Source: Tieghemiomyces parasiticus
Taxonomy: Eukaryota; Kickxellomycota; Dimargaritomycetes; Dimargaritales; Dimargaritaceae
NCBI GenBank assembly: GCA_027575765.1
Contig: JANBPT010000840.1
Coordinates: forward strand, 1-21,251
Length of the DNA stretch: 21,251 nucleotides
Direction of reading: 5' to 3'
A program made the translations under genes and the position numbers. The notes below the pieces were generated by a model. That model was given only the letters and a program-made list of their open reading frames with translations. It did not search any database and was not told the origin of the DNA. Numbering within the stretch: position 1 is the stretch's first letter; each line of letters starts with the position of its first letter. Of the stretch, positions 1 to 9,171 are shown one piece after another.

Positions 1-26
1 GTTATTATTACTATTGATATTATTAT

Positions 27-900
27 TCAGCGCCGAGAACCAAAGCAGCACGCGAACATGGAGACCGAGTTGGAAGCACCTTCCTCGGTACCGTCGTGGT
101 CCGTCGAGAACTCGGATGACCGTTTCTCCGACAGACGCACGTCGGCCAACGACGGGTGGCTACGAATCTGGGTATCAGTAAACTGGCTGAACCCGCCCTC
201 GGACATGCGGGCCATGAAGTCATCGGTATCGATATCGGCCGGTTTTCCGCGACTGCTCATGAACATCCCGCCGCTCATCCCGCCGGTACTACCCGCGCCG
301 TCGCCATTCCGATCGATACTGAGGACGCGGCCACCAAGCTCGTCCTGGGAGACGGCAGAGGTGGGGTACTTCTCGATGGAGTAGGTGGTGTGGAAGGACT
401 TTTTGGGTTGCGGCACCGGATGACCCGAGCGGTCCGGGGAAAACGAACGGCTGCGGGGCGGAAGGTGGCTGAGTGACCGGCTGAAGGCCACCGTTGCCAC
501 CGGGGTCCGCGAGGTGGGTTTGGGCGGGATCGGTGGCGGCGGCTGAAGGTGTCGTGATGCCGTGCTGTCGCGGTTCATGGCGGCCAACTTGGCCGCGTTG
601 ATGGTGTACAGAATGTGATCGGGGACGTTGAAGGTGAGGTCTAGAGGAAGTGTCGCAGCGGTGGGTGGTAGGGTGCGTGTGAAGTTAGGCAGTGGGCTGT
701 GTGTTGTAAGGTTGGGTTGCCTCTCTAGAGTCGCTGGGTGCGACCATTAAGACTCGGTGATAGAAGCAGCAGGCACGGCCTCCCTGCCAGTCTTCCGGTT
801 ACCGATCGTACTTACCTTGGGTATCCTGGTCAAACGATATCATCTCGGGTATGCTCATGGAGCCGATTTTGAATTCGTAAGGTTCGTTCTTGGTGGCCAT
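27..900 (-). CDS. Unrecognised 232-aa protein with proline-rich motif and C-terminal Cys-Cys tail (2 exons)
   Basis: I do not recognise this protein. Two exons are read on the minus strand: 900-816 (28 codons plus one base) and 640-27. They are joined by a 175-nt phase-1 intron with a GTAAGT donor, a CTAAC branch-site-like motif near 684-688 and a pyrimidine-rich CTCTAG acceptor. Joining restores one frame of 232 aa. The start ATG at 900 lies in a good context (GCACCATGG). Visible features are a PPPPIPPKP run at about residues 62-70, which resembles an SH3-domain ligand; a Ser/Arg/Pro-rich middle; a Gly/Met/Ser patch; and the C-terminus MFACCFGSRR, where adjacent cysteines beside basic residues resemble a palmitoylation site. 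There is no signal peptide or clear membrane helix. A peripheral membrane adaptor is an inference. The intron model is well supported; the function is not. Confidence 0.7.
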
Positions 901-3147
901 GGTGCTCAGACTGGTTTCAACAGATAGTGACGTTGGTATTGTATCTGTACGCTGCGTAGATAGGTTGCCAACTTGGGTCAAATAGGGACAACTTGGGCTG
1001 GATAAGGAAGGTGCTAATATTATTATAGACGGTAGCCAGGTTTGCGCAGAGCGTCGTGGCCACGTTGATACGTCACAAGAGTGGGTGCCGATTGGGTAAG
1101 AAGTGGTGACAAAGGAAAATCCGAAGGGTACAAATAACACAGCGTGGAAGGGCGAGGCGAATTGAAAGCGGGGGGGACGTGGTTGGAAGGGCAGTCATTA
1201 CGGGACCGGGGCCCGGTGGGTGGCGGCGTGGTATGGCTATATAGTATGTACGGCGGGCTGGGAAGGGGGGTCTCGGGAGAGGCAGAACGGTGATGATTTT
1301 CGAACTGCAGCTGTGTGTAACGGAGCATAATATCGCTAGGGATCGATATAGCTACCGACCCGGGCACTTCAACAGAGTCTGGTAGAATCGAGGACAGCCA
1401 GGAGGATTACAAGGAAGGAGAGGGGGGCGGCAACGTATGGAAAGGGGGTTGGGCGACCAGCGCCTATCTGGGAGGTAGAGTGAAGGAACGAGTGCAGAGG
1501 AGGGGGACTCCGGCGGAAAGGAGGTGACCCCATGGGGTCAGAGGTTGCTGCCGGTGGTGAGGCATGGCGCTATCGGCCGCTCTGTGGAGTGCGTGGTTGT
1601 GCATGGGAGGATGAGGGGGAGCCGGCCGCCTAGTCATATAGCTGTCGAAGTAATCGGGCTCTCTATTGAGCGACTATTAATAGCACCGAGCGACAACAAG
1701 AGGAACAGGTAAGGAGGGGGATGAGGGAGGCTGGGCCTATACACAGCTTGGACATGTCATTATTGCAGTGCCTCCGTAGCCCAGGGAGCATGTCGCTGCC
1801 GGTCGACGGCACCCGCAGACCCAAATCGATGCTGGTAGACTGCTGCGGCGGTGGGATGGGGGAAGGGAAGCGACAGCGTCGGGGTCGGGGTCGCAAATGA
1901 GAGTCTCGTGGCTTGACCGAGTACGAACACCCCAGACGCTGGCAATCAGTCTTCGCATCTCGTGGTGAATAGCTCATAGGCCTGGGGATTTGTCAAAGTG
2001 AAGTCCCAGAAGAAGAAGAAAAAAAGGGCCCAGCCAGGGATGACCTCGGGAGGATAGAGGGACGAAGGCAGGTCGGGGACTAGTTGACCGGCTGATCATG
2101 GGGTTGGCCGCACCGCTTGATATGTGGAGAACGCGGGGTTTATTCAATGGGCTTGAGACCAGAGGGAGAGAAAGGTACAGGGGCGTCATAGCTGGTACCA
2201 TCACCGTCTATTCCGTATCCCAGATGCTACTGGATCGGGCAACCGGTCGTTGAAGTCACACCCTAGAAGATGTCAGGTGCCGTCGCAGGTCCGATTGCGT
2301 CGCTCAGCCAGACAAAAGTGACAGCGAGGGGTGGCGAGAGCCGTAGAGAGGAGACGGGGTAAATATGCAGGAAAATCGTCACAGAGCATAAGCTACCAGG
2401 GCAGATACCGAATCGACATTGCTAGGCAGATTGATGACAATTGCTCCGGATGACCGACAGTCTGATCCCTAGGTAGCGCCCAGCCAACAGAGTTTCGTAC
2501 TATGCTTGAAGGTTCCTAATAGGACATGTCTTGATGACGACCCACATATCCGGATTCGTATGCCAGCCTCTAGCATGACCTTAACCTGGGGCGAGTGAAG
2601 GTGCCAGGTATCAACTCCAGAAAGCTAGTATACAATGATCAGACCCTGGACCTGGATATAAAGAATCAGACTGCCATACAGTAGCGACTGTGGTGATCCA
2701 TTGTGGACGGTCGCCTATCTACAGTAGAATGCCCACCAATACAGTTCGGCTTGGTCGGAGCGCGAATGGGCTGGGTGGGCCGATTGTAAACTTATTGGAC
2801 GCAGGGTAGCGTAATCACGATAAAGAAAATTGAGCAGTACCCATCAGGGCTTAACATCCTGATGCTTAACAACCCAGCAGGAGCGACTCCCAACGCACAG
2901 CTGTCGATCGACGATCATAAACATCATCACGGTAAAGGGTGACACAAATAAGGGAAATGTTCATATTCACGCTTAACTTTACAGAGTACTATGGAGCGTG
3001 GCTAGGTAAACATTATTTTTTGGAGTGTGGACAGTATGTAAAAACGAATAGAGCAATCAAGATCAAGTCAGTGAGGTAAGGTCGGGGGGCGTGAGCGAAC
3101 GAATCTACATTGAGCAAACTCGAACAACGTGGCCAACTGGACTGCGT
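901..3147. other. Intergenic region, no gene seen
   Basis: About 2.2 kb lie between the start of the 232-aa gene and the 3' end of the CYSTM gene. The stretch 1140-1500 is purine-rich on the plus strand, hence CT-rich on the minus strand, as expected for the promoter and 5' leader of the minus-strand gene ending at 27. A TATA-like CTATATAG lies near 1228-1240. From about 2200 to 3060 the base composition becomes more even and AT-rich. All open frames here are short, lack coherent splice signals and show no recognisable domain. Confidence 0.5.
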
Positions 3148-3877
3148 CTAGCAGCAAGCTTCCATGCAACAGCAGCAGAGGGCACCAAGACCGCTTAATA
3201 ATAGGGCCCGCGGCGATATGAGAATAGCACGTCAACGAGCAGATGTCACGCCACAAATGTTTGGTTCCGATGAGATAAGGGCAGGAGGTAGGGTCCGAGT
3301 GAGACGACAGGGGCAAGTGGGGTGAGGGAGGGAGGCAATGGGTGGATTGAAAAGGTGAGTTAGATCAGGTCAGGGGGGCGGGAGTTGGGCCTGGGGAGGG
3401 GCAGGCCATAAGCGTATTGCCACCCGCTAGGCAGCCGGCATCAAAACTTACAGTCCTAGACACAGGTCGCCACTACCGCTCTTCTGTTGCGGAGCCTGCT
3501 GGTATATCATCTGGGGCTGCTGCTGGTAGCCGCCCTGGGGCGGAGCGTAGTACTCTGTCGGGGGGCAGGCAGTGTGCAAACCCAAGTGGGGTGGGGGGAG
3601 GGTTACAAGTGTTAAAAAATGACATGGAAATAAAGCCGCCAACATGGGCCACCAACCAGAAACGGCCCGGCCGAAGTAATATCCAGACCATTGGGGAGGG
3701 GGTGCGTAGCGAGTATAAAATAAAATAAAAGGAAAGGCTTGACTTACGCTGCTGGGGGGGCTGGTACTGGGGCTGGGGCTGGCCACCGCCGTAGTAGCCC
3801 TGGGCTTGGGCCTGGGGCTGCGGGTACGGGTTCTGGCCGTAGGCGTTCGGCGGAGCGTTAGGGTAGCCCTTGTCCAT
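3148..3877 (-). CDS. CYSTM-type small membrane-associated stress protein (3 exons, 92 aa)
   Basis: Three minus-strand exons, 3877-3748, 3554-3452 and 3193-3148, give a 92-aa protein. Intron 1 (193 nt) has GTAAGT and GACAG borders. Intron 2 (258 nt) has a GTAAGT donor, a CTAAC element near 3360, and an ATTAAG acceptor. Residues 1 to about 65 are rich in Gly, Tyr, Pro and Gln (for example GYYGGGQPQPQYQPPQQ). The C-terminus reads SGSGDLCLGLGLGAL, then CCCCMEACC. A Gln/Pro/Tyr head followed by a short hydrophobic Cys-rich tail is the hallmark of the CYSTM family (Pfam PF12734), whose members are 60-120 aa, membrane-associated and linked to stress or metal tolerance. The family call rests on the 46-nt last exon; if intron 2 were retained the protein would end at SGDLCLGL. 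The start is the ATG in front of DKGYP. Its biochemical role is unknown. Confidence 0.85.
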
Positions 3878-5500
3878 TGTTAAGAGAGCGAGTGGGTTGC
3901 TGTGGCGGGACGTAATAAAGTGGGGGAGAGAAGGCGCGGGGCCGAATGTGTACAATGCGCGCGAGATGCGAAAAGGTTTAGAGACAAAGTGTGTTCAGTG
4001 GGCCTGTCGAGTTGGCTGGGTAGCAAAAGGGAGCACTTCGTGGGACCACAGGGCAGTTGCGACTGGTTAGACGGCCCACCAAAAAAAACTGGAGAAAGGG
4101 TAGGATAAAGGGCCAGGCGAGCCTATGGAGGAAGCCGTGGTGCGTGGGACCAGCCAGAGGGAAACGTCAAGTGAGGCCAAGGGGTGCCGTAAAAAAAAAC
4201 ATCCGCAGGAGGAACGGAGGACGGGGCCGCACTGGTGGCGCAAGCTGTGGTCTGCGAATTGCCCTCCCCACCCTCCGGCGGGCGAGAGACCCGTAAACGG
4301 TGGCCAAGCCAGAAGGTCGGGGCCCTCTAATGCGAGTGTCCAACGGGAGGAGGCGCAAATGGGCTCGGTCGTAGAGGGAAGGAAGGAATTGAACAGCGTC
4401 TTGTCTCAGCTGGGGCCTCGTGCGCAGAAAAGCGGTGCGTTTCGTGGGCTGACGAGGGTAGGCAAGCGTGCACCATAACACCAATATTACGTATCATGTA
4501 CTGAAAGGGGAGTCAGGGTGCGGACCTTAATGATAGCGCTTGATGTGGTATGGCAGCCCATGTAGCCCCAAGTTAAAACATCCTAATTGAAACCTTTGGC
4601 GCCCGCCGTCATGACAACATTGAATATTACACTGCCAAGATAACGGTCCATCAGGGAATAATCTTTACGAAAACAACGGCCGACAGGGACGCGGGGGAGA
4701 GGGTCCCCTCCCACTGGATTCACTTGCCCGCTCGCACTCATGAGGATAATTTGATTGGCACGGTGGGGGGGGCTTAGAGGTCGCGTGCGCGCCTCCCCCC
4801 TCTCCTCCTGCTTCCCTGCCAAGCCAAGCCCAACACTGCGCTAGGCGAGCCAATGGATCGCTGTACTTTCTACGTAGAATTATCCACGCCAAGCCTTTCA
4901 AAAGAGACGAGGGATGGTGGACCGATAAACCTTTTTTTCGCTGCGGCCGTTTAAACCTTGTCAATGCATGGACCGGTGAACCAGCCTGTAGTAATTGTGG
5001 TCATCGAACCGACGTGATCACCAATACGTCCTCACACACCCAGCCATTCTGTGAAACGCATCTGCGGCAACACATATTCGGGACTGAGTGGTTTGGGGTG
5101 GGGAATATCTTAAGCCGGACGTGACAGCTGACGCATCCCAATGAGTATTGTCAGCGTATGAATGATACGTACACAGCTCACCCTGTCAACCCATCTGACC
5201 GACTTGTGCCATCCCCTTTGACCTCGGCCCAAACCATGGCGGAGGCGAGTAGTAGGTGTGCTTCGGTGATATCACCTCGACAACTTACAAAAAGGTCTTT
5301 GCCCGAATTGTTATGACGATTGACATTCTAATAGTGGACTATTTCATAGCCAAAGCTAGCTGCTGGAAAAACACACACACAGCCAAAGGCTCGCCCCATT
5401 AATGCCAGAGCTAGCCCTCAACGATCGATGGTCCATAACGTATCTCCCAACCCTAAACATTCGCCGACGTCGCCATTCCGACCCTATAGTCGTAACCAAC
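3878..5500. other. Intergenic region, no gene seen
   Basis: This holds the upstream region of the CYSTM gene. From 3878 to about 4480 the plus strand is markedly purine-rich with A8-A9 runs near 4080 and 4191; read on the minus strand it is CT-rich with T runs, a common fungal promoter texture. The open frames on both strands are Arg/Gly/Pro-rich and track the base composition, so I treat them as chance. Between 4500 and 5500 I see only a short CA run near 5370-5382 and no coding or RNA signal. Confidence 0.45.
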
Positions 5501-5501
5501 G

Positions 5502-5754
5502 TGTGAGAAAAAGAGGTGTTCCGTTGGGCCATGGATATCATGGCGGATGAATTAAGAGATACGTGAATTCTACTCAACTAGCGCCAGGAGGCTATCAAGA
5601 TCCCGAGCGCCAACCTACTTCTCTTGATTATTTATCACTAATCGCAATGGGTCGTAATTTAGTCGAATTGTATTATTCGGAAGTACAGTGTAAAGGGGCT
5701 GGCTATAATTTTTCGACAGCTATGCTACAGGGTAACTCGCTGTCAGAATGACAT
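5502..5754 (+). pseudogene. Possible decayed coding fragment or unpaired exon
   Basis: I do not recognise this. Two adjoining plus-strand frames look protein-like. The first runs from about 5502 to 5550 (EKEVFRWAMDIMADELRDT, then a stop). The second, in another frame, runs from about 5551 to 5754 and includes QPTSLDYLSLIAMGRNLVEL and ends TAMLQGNSLSE. Joining them would need a frameshift. The second part has a helix-like pattern and no low-complexity bias, but its codons are AT-ending, unlike the GC-ending codons of NDUFS4 just downstream. No convincing GTAAGT donor or acceptor joins it to other exons, and the nominal start would be a GTG. It may be the relic of a gene; its helical pattern loosely recalls the secreted genes at 10700-15470, which is speculation. 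Confidence 0.25.
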
Positions 5755-5794
5755 TCCCCTTCCTTTTCACAAGTCCACGCCATTCGCCCGGGGC

Positions 5795-6541
5795 TTACTT
5801 GGTCCGGACCAGACGCAGCTTACCGGGCGAGTAGGTGAAGTTGTCGGCGTAGACCATGGGCTTAAACTTCCGCTCTTTGGGTGCTTGGACATAGTAACTC
5901 CAACCTTGCTTCTCGGCGAATTCGATGGCCGCTTCCTTGGTTTTGAACTTCATCCGCAGGGCCTGCATGTAGTCGGCACTGAAGCGGGGAGGCGGAAAGT
6001 ACGGATATAAGCGAGCCCGGTCGCATTAGGGTGCGTTAGTTGCCTTGGATGGGATACGTATCCGGTCAATGCGCAAGACCGTCGTCCAATACGATATTGA
6101 CCGACGACTGGCGGGGAGGGAAGGGTTGACTTACCTGCTAGCCCAGCCCATGAGTGGGTTCTCCCAACGGTCACCGTGCTCAATGATATCGAAATCCAGA
6201 CGCCAGCTCCGGGTGGCGTGCTTGCCAGATTGCATGGCCGACTTGGGTGGCATGTAGATGCGCACCATCCGGTCGTGGAGTTCCACAGGGGCGCTCGAGG
6301 TTAGGTCAGCGGGCACCAACTCCCCAGGGGTCCGTGTGGGATCAACCACGGCTTTGGGATCAGTCGAGTCAATGATCCCGGCCGCGTTGGACGCCGCGGT
6401 GGCCGAGGTTTCGGGGGTCTTAAAGACGAAGGGGCTGGTGGTGAGCGTGCGCAGGGCAGGGAGAGCCGGGGTGGTGGCCAGACGGGCGCGCAGAGGGGCA
6501 GCTGTCAGCCGCAGGGACGCCGAGAGCAGCGAGAAGGTCAT
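5795..6541 (-). CDS. NDUFS4: NADH:ubiquinone oxidoreductase (complex I) NDUFS4-type accessory subunit, mitochondrial precursor
   Basis: This is the 18-kDa-type accessory subunit of mitochondrial complex I, on the matrix-side arm near the NADH-oxidising module, where it stabilises assembly. Exon 1 is 6541-6135 and exon 2 is 5978-5795, joined by a 156-nt intron (GTAAGT donor, CTTCAG acceptor, phase 2), giving 196 aa. Residues 1 to about 40 form an Arg/Ala/Leu/Ser presequence with no acidic residues, as expected for matrix import. The family core follows: VRIYMPPKSAMQSG at about 93-106, a W-x-L-x-F strand, RWENPLMGWASSADY across the splice junction at about 125-139, then KEAAIEFAEKQGWSYYV. The C-terminus keeps the usual Asn-Phe and Lys-rich ending (NFTYSPGKLRLVRTK). 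Length fits the family. The ATG at 6541 follows an AACGTCAAG context. It implies intact complex I in this fungus. No oddities. Confidence 0.97.
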
Positions 6542-6821
6542 CTTGACGTTGGAGGGAATGGGTGAATGAGTGTAGCGGCAGAAAAGATGTAAGAATGTGG
6601 TCATGGACTAGGAGGATGGCCAGGTGTTCAATGTATAGGTTTGGAAACCTCAGCACGGAATTGCAACCTCTGTAAGCCACGTAGCTAATGGGTTCAGGTG
6701 GGGGCCAATGAGACGGCTCTAGCCCGCGATGAGGTCGAATCGTCGCATGCGGTGGGGTCGGCGCTCACGGGTCTCGTGGTTGTGAGGCGCTCTACTCCCT
6801 TATCCCAAACTCACTGGTGGT

Positions 6822-6880
6822 CCTCCCCCCTCTTCCTTCCCTCCCCCACCAGAGGTTGTTCAGTGTAAGGAGGGGGGAGG
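6822..6880. repeat. Inverted repeat with 11-bp arms upstream of NDUFS4
   Basis: CCTCCCCCCTC at 6822-6832 is the exact reverse complement of GAGGGGGGAGG at 6870-6880, with a 37-bp loop. The arms are low-complexity, so chance or a purine/pyrimidine promoter tract is possible. It lies about 280-340 bp upstream of the NDUFS4 start. Confidence 0.4.
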
Positions 6881-6946
6881 GGTTACAGGATGTCAGTTGG
6901 CCCTAGCTCTACCCCTCACACCTCACCAGAGGAGGCATCGACTAAC

Positions 6947-6955
6947 GTCACGTGA
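6947..6955. promoter_or_regulatory. Candidate bHLH (Cbf1/Pho4-like) site GTCACGTGA
   Basis: The sequence GTCACGTGA matches the RTCACRTG consensus bound by Cbf1-type bHLH factors in fungi. It lies about 406 bp upstream of the NDUFS4 start codon. A single match has a substantial chance rate; only the motif itself is seen. Confidence 0.25.
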
Positions 6956-7306
6956 TAAACCACTTACCATCTCACATGGTACTGATCGTTTACCATCACA
7001 ATAGCCCAAAGGGTTTCGCCACACCTGCATTCTATTTAGGGTTCCATCCTGGCTGCTGTCGGTTGGCGCCAAAATCGGCACCTTGTACATTAAAGCTTGG
7101 AGTACATAACGTAACACTACTCGTCTCCTAATGCAGACAAGCTACACTTATTGACAGCTGTATAGTCATTTTTCCAAGTAACCCAAGGATTCGATGTGAG
7201 GTAGGCAAAGCTAGGCTGGATGTATAAATAGAAAACATTCATGGTCTAGACATAAACAAGGACGGACTAGCTGGTACTGAAACTCAGGAAGAAGGTAATG
7301 GTGAGA

Positions 7307-7326
7307 ATATATATATATATATATAT
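7307..7326. repeat. (AT)10 microsatellite
   Basis: Ten consecutive AT units sit about 10 bp beyond the stop codon of the PHP gene, inside its probable 3' untranslated region. Confidence 0.9.
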
Positions 7327-7335
7327 GATTACATA

Positions 7336-9171
7336 CTAGAATGCTGTTAAGCCACTCCGGAACCGGCGGCAGCGGCGCCGTATCCAAGGTACGACGTAGA
7401 GCCCTGTCAGTCCGTTGAAGAAGATGGCGAAGAAGATTCCCAAGAACAAGCCCATAAGTGCCTCGGCGTGGAAGGATACCCGTTCAGGTTGGCAAAAGCT
7501 GCCGGTGAAGGAGTACATTCCGCGACGGCGGTCGTAGAAATTGGCAAAGTACCGGGCGATTCCGGTGAGGGGAGCCAAGAAGAGGTAGACCGGGTTGTAC
7601 GGCACGGCTGGACGCTGGCGAGTCCCACTGGGTTCGACCAGGAACGAGGTGCGGCGCTGGCGGAGCTCCTCGATAATCCCATCGACCGTGAAGTTCTTGG
7701 CGCTCATGACGGTCCAATTGTAGACCCCGTCATCCGGGTGGTGGATGTCGTTGCCGGTGATTTGGAAGGGCCGCTGGCGACGGAGGTTGAGCGGGGTATC
7801 GCGGAGGTAGAGGTAGGACCGGGTGTCCATGGTGGCACCGTTCATGACCTCGAACCCGTCGACTCCCATGGCGATCAGGTCCTGGCGTGAAGGGTGCGTT
7901 GGGAGGGTGCTTACATCGTAGCCGCTTTCAGTCTTGTTGGACCATGGGATGTGGTTCACCACCACCAAGCCGCCTAGTTCGTGGACGTGCCGGATCACCC
8001 GGCGCAGCTCGGTGTCGTCGGGGAACGCCGAGGTGACCGGGATTGTCTCACGGATGTTGAGGAAGTTCATATGGATACGGCAGCAGCTATATTCCTGGGC
8101 GGGAATGACCAGGAAATCATCCGGGTAACGCGACTGGGCGTAGCGTTCAGCTGCCAGTCCGCCCTCCACCGTGTTATGGTCGCTCACCACGAGGGCATTG
8201 AATCCACTGGCCCGGTAAAACTCCACGAGTTGCTCAGGTGTCATGGAGCCATCTGATAAAGTGGTGTGAGCGTGTCCCTCCAACAGTATGTTGATATTGC
8301 CGCGGAAGTTCCGGTCGAACGGCAGGAGATAGTCTTGCGGGCGGTTGGTCCACGGGAACTCGACCCGGGCGTAGTTGTACATACGTGGACCCAGGGAACT
8401 CTCCAGCCCGGTGGCGATCAGGCCCACGACCGTGAGCAGGACGAGCCACAGCAGCGTGAGCAGGAGGGCTCGGCGTGCACACCACCACATACCGACTATG
8501 ACGGAGGGTGGCGGTGAGTTGGCCGTTCTCGAAAGAGCCCGGCCGGATCGACGCGGGTACATAAAGTTCCGCACTTTGGCCAACCGGCCCCCTAATCGCT
8601 TCGCCGGAGATGACCCCTCCGTTTCACCGGAGGGAGGACCCGCAGGGTCTTCGAAACCGTCCAGGGGTTTCCTATCATCATCACTTCCAGAGGCCTTATC
8701 GCCATCCCACAGGTTCTGCATCGAAGGGGTGCGGCCTCCCCGCCGTAAGGTAGGGGTACCGGACTTGACTGACCCGACCCGGCTGGCCATGCGTTGCCCC
8801 GGGACATAGGCGGTGCTGCGGTGGGCCGGAACGGCCGTCAGAACCACCAGGTCTGTGCTGGTGACGCTTTCCTCGCCTTCGCTGAAACTGTCATCGTCTT
8901 CATCCTCATTGGGAGGATGCTGGAAGTGGTGGGTATTCTGGAGAGATGGGATTGGGTCGTCGTTGGCTTCGAGAGCCGCATGGTGGCCGTCACTACGGGT
9001 CCACGGGTCGGTGATAGTAACATCGATAAGATCTTTCGAGATATGTCCGTGGTCCGGCGGAACTATGCGCGCCAGTCGAGAGGCCGAACGCGGGGGCGAG
9101 CGAGTATGACCGTCGAAGGGGGTCTCGCGGCTTGGCAGTGTGCTTCCGTCGGTGGAGTACGGGCGGGGCAT
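7336..9171 (-). CDS. Membrane-anchored PHP-domain metallophosphoesterase-like protein (611 aa)
   Basis: This is an intronless frame of 611 aa from the ATG at 9171 (context TTCACCATGC); the frame stays open upstream to an ATG at 9324. Residues 1 to about 230 are disordered, Ser/Pro/Asp-rich, with an EDEDDDSFSEGEE patch. A basic stretch precedes a membrane helix at about 235-256 (LLLTLLWLVLLTVVGL). The PHP (polymerase and histidinol phosphatase) domain spans about 290-510: HAHTTLSDG at 300-308, VVSDHNT at 328-334, PAQEYS at 357-362, VVNHIPW at 404-410 and GNDIHHP at 473-479. These supply the His, Asp and Glu metal ligands, so catalysis is plausible. A second helix lies at about 572-597, followed by the basic tail RRRCRRFRSG. 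Basic residues flank the outer side of both helices, which puts the PHP domain in the lumen or outside; sequons NKT, NWT and NFT (412, 485, 493) agree. Substrate unknown; phosphoesterase activity is inferred. Confidence 0.93.
   Translation of the reverse strand: MPRPYSTDGSTLPSRETPFDGHTRSPPRSASRLARIVPPDHGHISKDLIDVTITDPWTRSDGHHAALEANDDPIPSLQNTHHFQHPPNEDEDDDSFSEGEESVTSTDLVVLTAVPAHRSTAYVPGQRMASRVGSVKSGTPTLRRGGRTPSMQNLWDGDKASGSDDDRKPLDGFEDPAGPPSGETEGSSPAKRLGGRLAKVRNFMYPRRSGRALSRTANSPPPSVIVGMWWCARRALLLTLLWLVLLTVVGLIATGLESSLGPRMYNYARVEFPWTNRPQDYLLPFDRNFRGNINILLEGHAHTTLSDGSMTPEQLVEFYRASGFNALVVSDHNTVEGGLAAERYAQSRYPDDFLVIPAQEYSCCRIHMNFLNIRETIPVTSAFPDDTELRRVIRHVHELGGLVVVNHIPWSNKTESGYDVSTLPTHPSRQDLIAMGVDGFEVMNGATMDTRSYLYLRDTPLNLRRQRPFQITGNDIHHPDDGVYNWTVMSAKNFTVDGIIEELRQRRTSFLVEPSGTRQRPAVPYNPVYLFLAPLTGIARYFANFYDRRRGMYSFTGSFCQPERVSFHAEALMGLFLGIFFAIFFNGLTGLYVVPWIRRRCRRFRSGLTAF

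Larger units (their letters stand above)
6542..7335. other. Intergenic region between NDUFS4 start and the PHP gene 3' end
   Basis: This is upstream DNA of NDUFS4 and downstream DNA of the PHP gene. It contains a G/C-homopolymer inverted repeat (6822-6880), a CACGTG box (6947-6955) and an (AT)10 microsatellite (7307-7326), described separately. No coding region is supported. Confidence 0.5.
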
